Shown: piece after piece, positions 9,911 through 21,832 of the stretch
Position numbering within the stretch: the first letter of the stretch is position 1
How the letters are laid out: the number at the start of each line of letters is the position of its first letter
Source: Aaosphaeria pasadenensis
Taxonomy: Eukaryota; Ascomycota; Dothideomycetes; Pleosporales
Assembly: GCA_022813625.1 (NCBI GenBank)
Contig: JAKLMB010000026.1
Location: 504,194-568,193, forward strand
Length of the DNA: 64,000 nt
Direction: 5' to 3'
Notes under the pieces: generated by a model
What the model was told of the DNA's origin: nothing
What the model saw: the letters and a program-made list of their open reading frames with translations, nothing else
The model's database searches: none
Translations under genes and position numbers: made by a program

Positions 9911-12020
9911 TTTCTTTTGTAATGGCAAGCTCCTTTCAACCAGGAGGAGTTCCTGGTACGACATGCGGTATGATGTGGTGGTGTTGTGTGTTTGCGTGGA
10001 GGCTGCGTCTCATGCTGTGGAACGTTCGCGGCGGGCACCAGTCAGGCAGGAGTCGTATGGGGCCCTTCAGAGGGTCCCAGATCCCATCAGTCTCATCAAT
10101 AAGGCTATCTCACTCCATTCGAGGACACCAGGTCCCTCTGGGGTCTCTCAGACATTTTTGGTGGGGTGGCGGACTGGGTGTACGCGGGTTAGGTGAATGG
10201 AGGCTGCCGGCGGCGGCACATCGAAGAAATCGTGCACAAAGGCAACGAGAGTTTTATGACGATATGAAGCTCACGATCTTTCTGCCACGCCGTAAAGAGA
10301 CGTTGATGGGTAGAAATATTGATGATGAGGTCTTCGAACGATGGTGGAGGGAGTGTGGCGGGTGAGGATGGCCGCTCAGCGGCACAGGGACCGATTGTGC
10401 CATACAGTGCGCTATGCAGCGTACCGTCTTGGCAATGAGTAGGACTCCCACAGTATACCACCGTGAGCCTTCAAGACAGAGAAAATATGAAGATGATGAT
10501 GGAACAAAGGCAAGGGTGATAATCGACGGAATCTCAGGAGTTCACTGGGCCAGAGGGAGGCCAAACAAGCAGCGGCAGGAGGACAGTGGGCTTCAGAAGG
10601 TGTCTCACTACATTCAGCGGCTGCCAGTTGTCCCTCCAGAAAGGCTCCTCTATGAAGCCTCCTTCCCTAATCCAGGGCCACAGCCAGCATCGCCCTCTAT
10701 CCTTCAAATAGCCCAGCACTACCCCGTCTAGCAAGTGCCCATAGATGATGCATCAGCTCGACAACTCTTCATTTATGAGTTTAGTTGGGTTTCCACGAGT
10801 GTGACACGGAGACCTCCCTCGTGCCCAAGTTCCCCTGGACCACATACGACAGGAGGGAGAGCGGTGATATGAGCGCGTAATCTATTACCATCCCTCGATG
10901 CTCGTAACGATGTCATACGCGCTGAATGCCCAGATCTCGAATGCCAGAGCCACCCTATCTCTCATCTTCCATTGCTTTGCCCTGCCATGACGAACAAGGC
11001 ACGAGCATGGAATTGTCTATTGTCATTTTGCACTATCTTCCACTCCTGACATGATCTTGCATGTGTGTACAGCCTCTACAACTCTGCCAGGCAAGCACCA
11101 GCCCAATATACAATTGAGCCTGGTGTCAAGCTTCTGCAAACAAGGACAATTGGTCTATTCGAACGTGCTGTCTACAAATACATGGGCCATGGAATGCCTA
11201 GACCAATGGATTGAAAGTACGGACATGAACGTGGTAATACACTATCTTTGCTGTTCATTGCATAATCTTTGCCGTCCGTACTTCGCTGATGTCCTATCGA
11301 GGGAAAAACATGGCGAATACACATTCTGAAAATGTCTACGACCCTTGAATTGGTTGCCAACATCTACCTTGTCACGAAGTTGCCTAAAAGCCCTGATGTT
11401 AAGTATCAGGATAAGGTTGCTGACGTTTGAGCAGCCTCTCTCGAAGCGTTGGGGATGATAAGTTTCGCAGCAAGCCTCACATATCACGGAAAGAATAACT
11501 CTGTCAAGGAAAACGCCTTTCGTCAATTTCTGTCAAAGTCGCAAATTCATCTACTATTACCCTCCGAGGTCCCACTACAACTTCGTTCACATGAGAATAT
11601 TTGGTAATCGCAATAAAAACGATCTCAGCATCAGTAGCTAATACTATTTTCAGTGGAGTGAAAACATGTTGCTTTGATGGGAGATCCTGCGAACCCAGCG
11701 TCTTACATCGCTATGAGAAACGGCATATCAAGCATATTTGGCTTGTGTCAATGACTTGTCCCGTACTGCTCAGGGCTCGCGCCATTAACCTGTTGACGGG
11801 CCTGAGCTACCTTGATGTGCAATCTAGAAGTACAATGCTCTTACTGAAAACTGCCAGTAAAGGGAAGACTAGGACGAGAAAGGTCTTCGGACGTCCTCGA
11901 AGAGAAAGATCCGTATGCGTCTCAGATATGAAAGTGCCCATCGCGGCTAGGGGCCATCGCATAAAGTGATGACTGGTATGACATGATGTTGCGCATCGCT
12001 GTAGATGCTGCTATCAAGTA
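9911..12020. other. Intergenic, no supported gene
   Basis: Open frames of up to about 120 codons exist on both strands, but none shows a domain, signal peptide or consistent exon structure. This stretch separates the repeat mosaic from the first clear gene. Confidence 0.5.
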
Positions 12021-13578
12021 CTAGTTGGGCTCCCACAGCTTTCTTGTATTGCCTCGGACACTGGCTCCACGGATATTTGGGCGAGAGAAAGAGTCTGGGT
12101 CGATGGGTTGGTTCGGGTCAATAGTGCGTGCTGCAGCAGCAGTCCGCATTTGTACAGCCGGCGGTGCATATGTGCCTCGAGCAGCAGCATTGCCTCGTCC
12201 ACGAGGGAACGACCCACGTCCACGAGATGTGTTCCCTCCTCGGGCGTTGCGGCCTCGTCCACGACCTGCTGGTTGTTGGTTGGATTGATTGAAGCCGGAA
12301 GAATCAAGTGATTTCGGTGCCCGTGGTTGCTGGACTTGAGGTCCCCTCGGTGCGCGCTTGAATAGAACCTCATCCTCATCACTATCATCCTCAACATCGG
12401 ATGGGCCGGATTTGGGTCGTGCAGTGTGTACATTTGCATCGATGTTGGTGGGCCTTGAACGGCGTGGACTATTTTGTTTCGTTTCGCGCTTCCGATTTGG
12501 GCGATCCTGCAGCTTGGAAACGTTTTCACCTGTTGCGAGAGTGGGACGTGGCTTGAGTTCTCCAGACTCCATTTTCAAGTACGCCATGCGATTTCGGCAT
12601 TCGCGATCTTCGTGCACGATGGCGTCGCGCATCTGTTCCAGGCGCTTGACCCTGATGCCAAACTTACGGGCAATGCTTTGTTTGGCATCATCGTTTGTCA
12701 AAAGGATGAACGATTCCAACGCGGCATCTGGATTTTTCTCCCTATGGATTCGCCATAGAATGTGGTTGAAGAGAGACTTCAGATAGTCGGGTACTACATA
12801 CTTGGAACCCCTCATCCTGTCATTTCCTGGAATTTCAACACTATTGCGGGCAGTCCTGTCAGGAGATCCTACCACCAAAGCCGCAGAATTGGAATGGAAA
12901 TGGTTCTCCACTTCTTTCTTGGTATCTTCGTTTGAGAACATGGACGTCGTAGATTGTGGCGTCTTAGGAGGGTCCTCCAAGCTGTGAGACGAGCTCATGG
13001 ATGTCTCGTCTGATATGTCCAAATGGGTGAATGACTCCTCCAGATCATCCTCATACGTGATCTCGGAGCCTGAATTTTCAAGGGATAGGAGGGTTTCTGG
13101 TAGAAGGAAGGGTTCTACCTCTTCCCAGGAGACGAATTGTTCATCAACGCCTTCAAGCTGAACGCTTCCAGACGCTACGACGGCAGGTAGTGAGGTGATG
13201 TCGTCGAGCCACTTGATGGCCTCGCGAGCCTCGGCGCTGGATCGATCGTTGCCCTGCTTTAGACGCTCGAGCTGTTTAAGCGCTGTTCTGTGTCAGTCTA
13301 TCTACCTCGAAAGCTTTGCGCAACCCGGTACACCTACTGTGAAGCGGGACGTAGAGGCGTATGGCGCCCTGTGACACCCACTTGCGAATGCCATCGCGTG
13401 TGCTCTTCTTCACACCTCCTATGAGTGCAGTTTCATCCACGATACACTGGAAGACCTTCCGCTGCGAGTTCTCGGGCGTGGAATGAGGACGGTCGGGGGC
13501 TCGTGAGCGACGCCTGGGCTGATCGTCGCGGGAAGAAGCGTGCGCGTTGGGAGACCGAAGCGGAAAGCCTGGAGCCAT
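12021..13578 (-). CDS. PIN-domain protein (Nmd4-like), RGG-rich C-terminus
   Basis: Two exons, 13578-13338 and 13282-12021, with a 55-nt intron, give 500 residues. The N-terminal third has a PIN-like fold pattern: VFQCIVDETAL with the first acidic residue, then WVSQGAIRLYVPLHTLKQLERLK across the splice junction, and REAIKWLDDI. A conserved middle segment (DYLKSLFNHILWRI, then FGIRVKRLEQMRDAIVHED) follows, then a long Arg/Gly-rich tail (GRGRGRNARGG, SRGRGSFPRGRG) typical of RNA-binding proteins. Fungal proteins of this layout are related to yeast Nmd4, a PIN protein of the nonsense-mediated decay machinery associated with Upf1; that assignment is inferred. Not all catalytic PIN acidic residues can be confirmed by eye, so nuclease activity is uncertain. 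The start at 13578 is the first ATG giving a sensible N-terminus; an in-frame position at 13722 also exists. Confidence 0.75.
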
Positions 13579-14219
13579 TTCGTCCCCAAATCTTGTCGCG
13601 CGCTTGAGAGGAGGAAAGGGGGTGGTGGTGGAATGGAAAGTGTTGAAGTGCACCTTTGGAAACCGTGACCCAAGTGGGTTTGTTGCGCGACAGAGCAATC
13701 CGTCTGCAGCGAGTGGTTTCAAGGGGCGAGCATTGTCTGCGTGCGAGCTGATCGCAGTGAGAGAATGAGTGAGAATAAGGTATTGGGCTTTGCGCGGGGC
13801 ACCATATTCGGGATTCGTGGGGTGAAGACGTTGGAGGGCGGCACGGCGGGTGAAGCGTGCTCGTCATAACGTTGGTGCCACCAGCCAGTGCAGGCGAGAT
13901 GTGCGAGTCACGCTAACCTCCTTCAAAGGAACCTCCTTGGTCACACACAGCAATGGTTTGGATACACAGGCTGAATTTTGATTCGTTTCCTTCAGGATCT
14001 CTGCACAGGAGGTAGCACGGAATGGTACATGGTCTCAACAACATTTTGTGAAGATATTGTATAATGGAGACTGTCCATGTCACGTGCAGAAGCCTGAAGG
14101 ACAATACTGGGAGCTTTCAATACTACGGGATACTCTACACAAAACAAATGGATATGTCCTAATGCTCAACAGGAACAAATTATAAAGTCCTCAACCCCAT
14201 GAAGTACTAGGCATCCATA
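13579..14219. other. Intergenic between PIN gene and TRAX gene
   Basis: Holds the promoter/5' leader of the PIN gene and the 3' region of the TRAX gene. No other feature is seen. Confidence 0.6.
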
Positions 14220-15214
14220 TCAATAGCCCTCAACGGCGGTCGGCCTTTCTTCCCTCACGTCTGGGACCCATCCCTTGGGCCGTTCTTTGCCTCGAACAGT
14301 AAGGCTATAAAGAGCTTTTTCCACTTTGTCGACACACTGACGCATGACTGACATCTTCCTTTCCACCTCGGCATAGAATTTCTCCTCCTCCTCTGGTGCC
14401 TCAAACATCTCTAATTGAAGCCGGATCTCTCGTAAATCCGATAGGACATTCCTTGGTTCTGCCTCTTCGGTCGGTTTGGCGTCTGGTTGGTCAACGTCCA
14501 TTTGGTCTCCATTTTGCGCTGCATCACCAGACACACTCTTGGCCGTTTTCTTGACTCGACCCGCAGGTAGCTTGCCGTTTGTCGCTATGCAAGTAATGGA
14601 AAATCTCATCAGCTCGCCTATCAGGTCGAAAATTCCTAGAATGTAGTCTTCGGGGGTGAGAAGCACATCAGGGCCTTCTCCGCTCATGGAAGCCACTTTC
14701 GATCTAGCTTCTTCGTAGGATATGAGGGTTTGGTTTTCCAGATAGTGCTGGAAGCTCAGGGCTTCCATGAATTCTTGGTTGCCCCCCGTGATATGCGGGT
14801 ATCGGTAGGCGTTGACTCCCTGAACATCAGTAGCGACTGATTGATACTGCTTCTGTATTGTTTCCCAGTATTGCGCGTTGTTTTTGGTCGCAAAAGCGGG
14901 AATAGTAGCACCGAGAGTCCGGATTCTTATCATTGTAAGGGTCAAGTAAGAGCAATAAAATCATCTGGACTAACCTTTGCAGTGTGAAAATGCTGCAAGA
15001 CACATTAGATTACACTAAACAGACAGATGATCTTCAGACCTCACATTTTTTTGCTCGAAGCAGTAACATCTCTGGACGCTTTTATGACTCTTTCTCGTCT
15101 GTCGTGGTGCTCGTCTAATTCTTTGCGGAATTCCTCAAACATGGGCATGAAGGGCGAACTCGGGGGCTCATTGGAGTCCGCCATATTGTCATCACGCGAA
15201 CGCTTCTGGCCCAT
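14220..15214 (-). CDS. TRAX: Translin-associated factor X (TRAX)
   Basis: Three exons give 297 residues: 15214-15045, a microexon of only 18 nt at 14992-14975, and 14925-14220. Introns are 52 and 49 nt. The spliced reading SSKKIIFTLQRIRTLGATIPA reproduces the conserved start of the translin fold, after FEEFRKELDEHHDRRERVIKASRDVT. Further family marks are YRYPHITGGNQEFMEALSF, the helix YLENQTLISYEEA and LTPEDYILGIFDLIGELMR. TRAX is the catalytic partner of translin in the C3PO ribonuclease; in Neurospora that complex processes tRNA. The low-complexity loop (VSGDAAQNGDQMDVDQPDA) is an acidic insertion. It is transcribed divergently from GPI14 across 329 bp. Confidence 0.93.
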
Positions 15215-15543
15215 TGAATATGTGGAAATATAGTTGGAGTTGAAGTAGTCATCTCGAAGTCTAACTACGTCAAACAAACCTTTGGATGACCTAATCCACA
15301 AGCACGTGATATGTCATTCGCCAATGAAGATTAGCGCATTCTCGCTTTAGAAGATCTCAGGTTTCCATCCCTTAGACGTGTCTATGGACGAATCAATCAA
15401 TCATTCGAAAAATCAATTATCCAATCTATTCGCCGTATCTACGATGCGAAAAGCTGATGATTGATAATCAGTGCATGTTTTCATCTCCTAATTTTTGAAC
15501 GCGTGCCCGAAAAGGAGGGTCACCACCAACAGCCTCGCCTCCA
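15215..15543. promoter_or_regulatory. Divergent promoter region, TRAX / GPI14
   Basis: 329 bp between two start codons facing away from each other. It contains a CACGTG palindrome (15303-15308) and a CCAAT box (15321-15325), both common fungal promoter sites. Whether either is used is not shown by sequence. Confidence 0.55.
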
Positions 15544-16998
15544 ATGGCTCTATCTTCCTTCTTCCAAAGCCGGGGCGCTGTGTTCTCCGCTGCAATTGTT
15601 CTTCGCGCAGTTTTCTTAATCTATGGTCTATTTCAAGATGCATTCTCGCCAATGAAATACACAGACATCGACTACTTCGTATTCACAGATGCTGCCCGTT
15701 TCATTGCTCAAGGGACATCACCATATGCGAGAGATACATACCGTTACACCCCATTGCTTGCTTGGATGATATATCCGACGACATGGCCGGGCTTTTGGTT
15801 TTCATTCGGAAAAGTTCTGTTCGCGGTAGGAGACATTGTGGCAGGTTGGATGATGTTTCGCATACTCCGCACGTACCAACACATGCCACAAGAAAGAGCA
15901 TTGAAATTCGCAAGTATCTGGCTGTTGAATCCGATGGTGGCTACGATAAGCACTCGTGGAAGTTCGGAGGGCTTGTTGGGAGTCTTTGTCACCGCATTGC
16001 TCTGGGCTGTGCTCGCAAGGCGCACGAGAATTGCAGGCTTGCTGTTGGGGTTTGCTGTCCATTTCAAGATCTATCCTTTCATCTACGCAGCTTCGATTGT
16101 TTGGGCACTTGAAAAAAAGAACCCTGCCTCTAACAAACGGAATACTACCTCCCAGTCACCCCTGGAAGCGGTTGTGAACTTTGTAACTCTCGAAAGACTA
16201 GAACTAGCATTCTGGAGTTTGGTCTCGTTCGCCAGCCTCAATGTGGTCATGTACAAAGGGTAGGACATCCATGACTAGCCGCAAAGTTATCTGCAAAGGC
16301 TGACAATCCCCTAGCTATGGACAACCATTCTTGGAACACTCATATTTCTACCATCTGATCCGAATCGATCATCGCCACAACTTCTCACCATACAACACAC
16401 TTCTGTACTTGAAGTCATCGCCACATGCCGCCACAACTCCCTCATTCGGCCTCGAGCGTCTCGCATTTCTGCCGCAGCTTCTACTCAGTGCTGTCCTGAT
16501 CCCACTTCTTCTGGCAAAGAAGGATCTTCCGGCCACCATGCTTGCCCAAACGTTCGCTTTCGTGACGTTTAACAAGGTTTGCACAAGCCAGGTATTTGTT
16601 CCGTCGCCCATCCCCCCTGAGAACATATTTAACGTATAGTAGTATTTCCTGTGGTACATGATGTTTCTCCCATACTACTTGCCGGAATCAACGCTGCTCC
16701 GATCTTCGTCTATTGGAATTCCGGCGTTGATATTCTGGATACTTGGGCAGGTAAGAGCATGATATCACAATCACAGCCTTCAAGACTTGTTCAAATGACT
16801 GAGTATGACTAGTTCGCGTGGCTTCAACAAGGATACCAACTCGAATTCCTGGGCCGATCTACATTCGTCCCGGGACTATGGCTCTCTAGCATTGCTTTCT
16901 TCTTTGTGAACGTTGGCATCCTAGGCGTGGTCATACGGGATATCAAGGCGAGAGGTGAGAAAGGCGGCGCGGTATCGAGTGCAACGAAAACCAAGTAA
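15544..16998 (+). CDS. GPI14: GPI mannosyltransferase 1 (PIG-M / Gpi14)
   Basis: Four exons (15544-16259, 16315-16591, 16643-16750, 16813-16998) encode 428 residues. Introns are 55, 51 and 62 nt. This is a multi-pass ER membrane enzyme that adds the first alpha-1,4 mannose to the GPI-anchor precursor, using dolichol-phosphate mannose on the lumenal side. The DXD-type motif (TDIDYFVF, Asp41/Asp43) sits in the first lumenal loop after a TM helix, followed by SPYARDTYRYTPLLAW, the family signature. Later marks are FKIYPFIYA, HSYFYHLIRIDHRHNFSPYN (second conserved loop), FVTFNKVCTSQYFLWYM and the terminal helix before a short Lys/Arg-containing tail. The length matches the family. Its 3' end converges on the multicopper oxidase gene. 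Confidence 0.95.
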
Positions 16999-17507
16999 AC
17001 CACGCGATTTTTAGAGTCGCGAGTCTTTTTCCAAAGCGTATCATATTGCCCGAGCAGAGGATGTAGCAACAGCTCCGGAATACATACATGTAAACATACT
17101 TGGACATGATAAGTGAGACGAGATCCATATATCATGCAATCAAAATTTTTTACCCAGTATGTCTTGGTCAATCTACTCGGACTTCACCGCACGTAATATC
17201 ACAACTCAAGAAACATAAAATGTATCATGGGATTAAAGTACTACAGTGGCCGGATATAAGGTTTGGCATTTCAAACCCCTTGAGCTCGAGAATTTCGGTT
17301 TGTACCTGGTAGGGCCTCTTTTTATGTATCTTACACATCGACGTATTCGTCATTATCCTCAATTGGGTGTATCATCTGTCTCTAATATGCGCTATGCCAA
17401 AGCACCATGATCGCTACATAAAACCCCAACCTAAACATAGACAAAGAACAAGTATCTACATGAAAAGAAGCAAGCAGGTTATACAACAACAAACCGCCTT
17501 ATGTCGT
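16999..17507. other. Convergent 3' intergenic region
   Basis: AT-rich, with likely 3' UTRs of GPI14 (+) and the multicopper oxidase (-). No gene is seen. Confidence 0.6.
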
Positions 17508-19568
17508 TCACGTCCCCCCACCAGCGCCAGCACCAACATCAACACCCCCGATCTTCCCAAACCAAACATCGTCCTTCGGCCTCATGCCCCTCTCGATGCC
17601 CTCGTCCCTACACAGCGCCGTCACATCCGCGGGGATCTCCCACCGGGTGACGACGTCCGCCCTCGCTAGGAACTGCATCGCCAGCCCGGCCTCGGCGTGC
17701 CACCCGATGTGGCAGTGGAACGCCCACACGCCCGGGTTGTCCGCCACGAAGCGGATCAACGTCCACCCGTACGCCTCGACGCTGGCCGTGTCGCGTCGCA
17801 GCGGGTTCTCCAGGTCCAAATGGCCCGGGCTGTATAGGTCGGCGGCAGGCGGGGGGTACCCGTGTCCCGTGGCGAGGACCCAGAAGGTGTGGCCGTGGAG
17901 GTGGAAGGGGTGGTTCCCGTCGTCGAAGTTCTGGACGAGGATGTCGAGGGTGCGGATCCCTGTTGTTTGGTAGACGAGGCCGTCGGTTTGGGGGTCCGAG
18001 AGGGCGGTGTTGATGCCGACGGGAGGGGCGGTGGAGAGGGAGTCCGCGAAGGAGGAGGGCTTGGTGGAGGGTTCGTAGAGGCGGTTCAGGACCGGGTTGG
18101 CGGCGGAGACGTGGTGGGAGGAGTCGTTCAGGTAGCCACGGCTCAGGGCCCAGTCTTTGATCTGGAAGGTTGAGCGGAGGTAGATTTGGTCGTCGACGTG
18201 GGCTGGGGCGCGTTGCGGGATGACTGGCGAGAGGAGGCTGGTGTTGAGGTCTTTGCATTCGAGTTCGATGACTTCCGGCCAGTCTTTGCTGGACGGGGTG
18301 GGAGCATCGTCAGATCCCCAGTAGCGGACTACGCCCCAGACTTCTTCTTGCAGTTCGGGCTCCTCGTAAGCGAAGCAGTGGGTTACCATGCGTGCTCGCA
18401 GCCAGTACAAGCCCTTGTTCGACTTTGGAGGTACGACGATGATACTGTAGCGTTGGGCGGGATTGATATTGAGGCGATGGATGGCTTGTGGCATCACATC
18501 TGTACCATCGACCTCCGACACGTAGAACTCATGCTCATCGATCTGGATCTGGAATTCCGCAAAGGCGCCGACATTGATGAATCGGAGTCGTGTGTTGTGG
18601 TGTGAAGCGAGATCAAAGAGTGCCCTCTTACGATTCGAGGAATCACATCTCCTATCAGGGACGGTGGCGCAATCGCGCTGCTGGCGACCATTGATAACGG
18701 CCGCTGGGGGCACAGGCTCGTCGTTCTCGCGATCCGGGGCGAGATAGTCCATCATGAGGTCGGACGAAAGATCATAGTAGTGATCTGATACAAGTACCAC
18801 GCGGTCTTCTGCATATGGAATCTTCTGTAGCTCCTCCTCTTTTCGAGAATGAATGACTATGGGCCCAACGACCCCGTCGGAGGCTTGCATCGACATGTGG
18901 CTGTGATACCAATATGTTCCAGTCTGCCGAGAAACGTTGAACCTGTACGTGAAGTCTCTGCCCGGTGCAATGGGACATTGTGTGACGCCTACCGTACCAT
19001 CCATCCAATTCGTTCCGTTCTGGAAAAGACCGTGCCAGTGAATCGAAGTAGCATTGCTTCCACGATTGGACACGTGGACCACAATCTCGTCACCCTCGTT
19101 GCATTCAATGAGTGGCCCGGGGAACATGCCGTTGATGAGGATCATGTCGCGGTACACCCCGTCTGGATTCAGTTCGTGCTCTGCAATGGTCCAGTGGTAT
19201 TCTCTCGTGCTCGGTTTAGCGTTGAAATCCCAATGCGGGTCCAAGATGTAGTCTTCTTCTGGTCTCAGTCGTGGACCGCTGGGCGTGTGGTCTCGAGGCC
19301 AAGTTATGTGTGCTATCAAACCACCGACCAGTGATGATATGAATAAAACCGTGGCTATCTTGAGGAACAATTCTTTCCAGCGCAGACGGGGGCGAAAAGA
19401 CTTCTCGTTTTGCTCCAAGTATAACTCTTCTTCGATGTCAATTGAGTAATTTGACCTATCGTCCTGCTCGCCTGCCAGCAGTCCTAAGTTTTCCTCATCA
19501 TCGCCGGCAGAAGGATCCATCTTCTTCTTTGCGATGGTTTTCATTTGGTGGTTGTCCATAGTGGCCAT
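17508..19568 (-). CDS. Membrane-anchored multicopper oxidase (laccase-like)
   Basis: Intronless, 686 residues. An acidic cytosolic N-terminus (~65 aa) precedes one hydrophobic segment at about residues 68-87 (LFLKIATVLFISSLVGGLIA), so it is predicted to be a type II membrane protein with the oxidase outside or in the lumen. Three cupredoxin domains follow. All four copper signatures are present: HWHG (177-180) in L1, YWYHSHMS (His222, His224) in L2, HPFHLHGH in L3 and HCHIGWHAEAGL in L4, where the last Leu is at the axial type-1 position. Multicopper oxidases oxidise phenols or metals with reduction of O2 to water. It lacks the C-terminal TM helix of Fet3, so a laccase-like role fits better than iron uptake. 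The physiological substrate cannot be read from sequence. ATG at 19568; a second in-frame ATG lies three codons downstream. It is divergent from the acid phosphatase gene. Confidence 0.95.
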   Translation of the reverse strand: MATMDNHQMKTIAKKKMDPSAGDDEENLGLLAGEQDDRSNYSIDIEEELYLEQNEKSFRPRLRWKELFLKIATVLFISSLVGGLIAHITWPRDHTPSGPRLRPEEDYILDPHWDFNAKPSTREYHWTIAEHELNPDGVYRDMILINGMFPGPLIECNEGDEIVVHVSNRGSNATSIHWHGLFQNGTNWMDGTVGVTQCPIAPGRDFTYRFNVSRQTGTYWYHSHMSMQASDGVVGPIVIHSRKEEELQKIPYAEDRVVLVSDHYYDLSSDLMMDYLAPDRENDEPVPPAAVINGRQQRDCATVPDRRCDSSNRKRALFDLASHHNTRLRFINVGAFAEFQIQIDEHEFYVSEVDGTDVMPQAIHRLNINPAQRYSIIVVPPKSNKGLYWLRARMVTHCFAYEEPELQEEVWGVVRYWGSDDAPTPSSKDWPEVIELECKDLNTSLLSPVIPQRAPAHVDDQIYLRSTFQIKDWALSRGYLNDSSHHVSAANPVLNRLYEPSTKPSSFADSLSTAPPVGINTALSDPQTDGLVYQTTGIRTLDILVQNFDDGNHPFHLHGHTFWVLATGHGYPPPAADLYSPGHLDLENPLRRDTASVEAYGWTLIRFVADNPGVWAFHCHIGWHAEAGLAMQFLARADVVTRWEIPADVTALCRDEGIERGMRPKDDVWFGKIGGVDVGAGAGGGT

Positions 19569-20501
19569 TGCTGCTTCAGTGCATCAGCACTCCTCTCACA
19601 AAGCTAGTTTATGTCTGGCACTACACAGACAATGGGACTCCAATCGACTGGTAGGACCTTCAGAAAGACCCCTCCGTCATAAGCTCTAGACCCAGGGGGC
19701 TCTCTAGACTGACGAAAGCTAGCTAAAGAGTCCCACGCGAGGAAATTAGAGATGACGAATGCGTAACTTATCCACTGATAGCTAGCACCGGGATTGAAGA
19801 TAAGTGAATAGACGCAGCTGGCGTACATCAAATAGCAATGAAATACCAAGCACGGTCACATCATTGCTAGAGATATGTATCCACTAAAGGCCCAGTACTC
19901 AGCAATGGATAGTTAAAGCCGAAGCTCCAATATTGCGAAAAGCGAAAGATTCCGAAATTAGAGCGCAGCGATAGGTATTTAGACTTTACCTAGAATTTGA
20001 AAGCTCGAAAGCATGAACGGACATGGTCGCCACCATCCGCCTCTCGGACTAGGCCGGGCATGCATTCATCGCTGATCCCCTCGTTCACTTTCCCACCGGA
20101 GTCTAGCGGATGCCAAGTACGTCCAATCAAGCATGCGTTTCGATTAACGTGGACAGGAGCAACCTCAAGCATTCGTATTCCCACCCGTTAAAAATGCTTG
20201 ACATGCTTAACACTCTTGACATGCCTGGCCCGACATTCACGCATCATTGGCTGAGCTTGCATTCTACACGAGGAGAACTATCTGAAATGGCAGGCAGCTA
20301 CGAGCTCACTGCGTAATCTGCACCGCATAGTCGGCAGCTAAGAGCAAAAGAATTAAGGCTCGCAACATGGTTGCATATCCCACGAGGGTAGCAGTCTAGG
20401 AGACGAGCGAATAGCCAGCTGCTTATTAGATTCCCCCATCACCCCTTCCTGATGCTTGTTGACTTCTTTCGTTACCTCTCTTCTTCCTGACACTCGCTAC
20501 T
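19569..20501. promoter_or_regulatory. Divergent intergenic region, oxidase / acid phosphatase
   Basis: 933 bp separating two start codons pointing outward. A CCAAT box lies at 20123-20127. No CACGTG Pho4-type site is seen here. No gene is evident. Confidence 0.5.
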
Positions 20502-21832
20502 ATGTGGTCTGCCTTCGTCGTCGGTCTATTGGCGCTTGCAAGTGGAGGAGCATCTCTACCCAGCGAGGTACGAGATGCCCAATACCACAACAACGGCCAC
20601 GGCCATGGCAACGACCACATCGTCAAGGGCAAGGCATTCGACCGCATTGCCATCATCTGGTTGGAAAACACCGACTATGATCTGGCGATTGGCGACCCAA
20701 ATTTAGCCTACTTGGCTAAAAAGGGTATTACATTGTCCAACCACTTCGCCGTCACGCATCCCAGTATGCCAAACTATGCAGCTGCCATATCCGGTGACTA
20801 CTTTGGTATCAACCACGACAACTTGATCAACATTCCCTCCAACGTGTCCACCATTGTGGACCTCCTCGAGGAGAAAGGCGTCAGCTGGGGGGAGTACCAG
20901 GAGGATATGCCGTACACCGGCTTCACAGGATTCGAGTACAAGAACCAACAGACCGGTGCGAATGACTACGTCAGGAAGCACAACCCAGCCGTGCTGTACG
21001 ACTCTGTGGCCGACAAGCAGGACCGGCTTTCCAAGATCAAGAACTTGACCTTGTTCCAAGAGGATCTGAAGGCGGACAAACTTCCACAATGGATGTTCAT
21101 CACTCCCAACATGACCTCCGACGGTAAGTTTTGAAGGTGTCCAACAGCGAGAATCGAATTGCACTTACTTACGTCCCATGCCTCAGGCCATGACTCCACT
21201 GTCACCGTAGCTGGAACCTGGACTCGAAATTTCCTTGAGCCTCTTCTCAACAACAAGAACTTCATGAAGAATACGCTGGTTTTAGTGACATTCGACGAAA
21301 ACCACACCTACACCAAACAGAACCGCATCGTCGGCATTCTACTTGGCGACGCTGTTCCGCGTCACTTGGTGGGCACCACTGACGATACCTATTACAACCA
21401 CTACAGTGAGATTGCCAGTGTCCAAGCCAACTGGGACCTTAACACGCTCGGCCGTTGGGATGTTGGTGCCAACGTCTGGAAGCTTGTGGCCGAGAAGACC
21501 GGCGATCACCCAAGGCAGTGGTCTGGCAGCATCCCATTGAACGACATGTACTGGTAAGTTGTGGAGCAACGATGCATTTGCCAAGTCTGTCACTAACCAT
21601 GCACAGGAACGTCAGCTATGCTGGCCCACTCAACAACAAGAACAACTCTCTCCCGTATCCTGCTCCTAACGTTGACTTGCAGCACGCAGGCAGGAGAGTC
21701 CAGCCTGCCATCGCCAAGACTTGGAAGGGCTCCAAATCTGCATACACGTCTCGACTTGAGATCCCCGATGGATTGCACCCTGAGGGGGAGTTTGCTGTGG
21801 TTGGTGGTAACAACCATCATCACTACGAGTGA
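20502..21832 (+). CDS. Secreted acid phosphatase / phosphoesterase (PF04185 family)
   Basis: Three exons (20502-21123, 21187-21553, 21607-21832; introns 63 and 53 nt) give 404 residues. A signal peptide is clear (MWSAFVVGLLALASGGAS). The phosphoesterase core reads IAIIWLENTDYDLA, then NHFAVTHPSMPNYAAAISGD, with the His/Ser-rich metal-site region, QWMFITPNMTSDGHDS across the first junction, and LVLVTFDENHTY, followed by LLGDAVP. These are the marks of fungal PHOA-type repressible acid phosphatases, which release phosphate from extracellular esters. Several N-X-S/T sites fit a secreted glycoprotein. The C-terminus ends His/Asn-rich (GGNNHHHYE). Phosphate control is expected from the family but no promoter site supports it here. 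Confidence 0.93.

Noticed and set aside
4000..12000. RIP-mutated transposon island
   Set aside because: The repeats are diverged but the sequence does not look AT-rich or dominated by TpA; a calculated RIP index would be needed.
17508..19568. Fet3-type ferroxidase
   Set aside because: The anchor is N-terminal and there is no C-terminal transmembrane helix or neighbouring Ftr1 permease.
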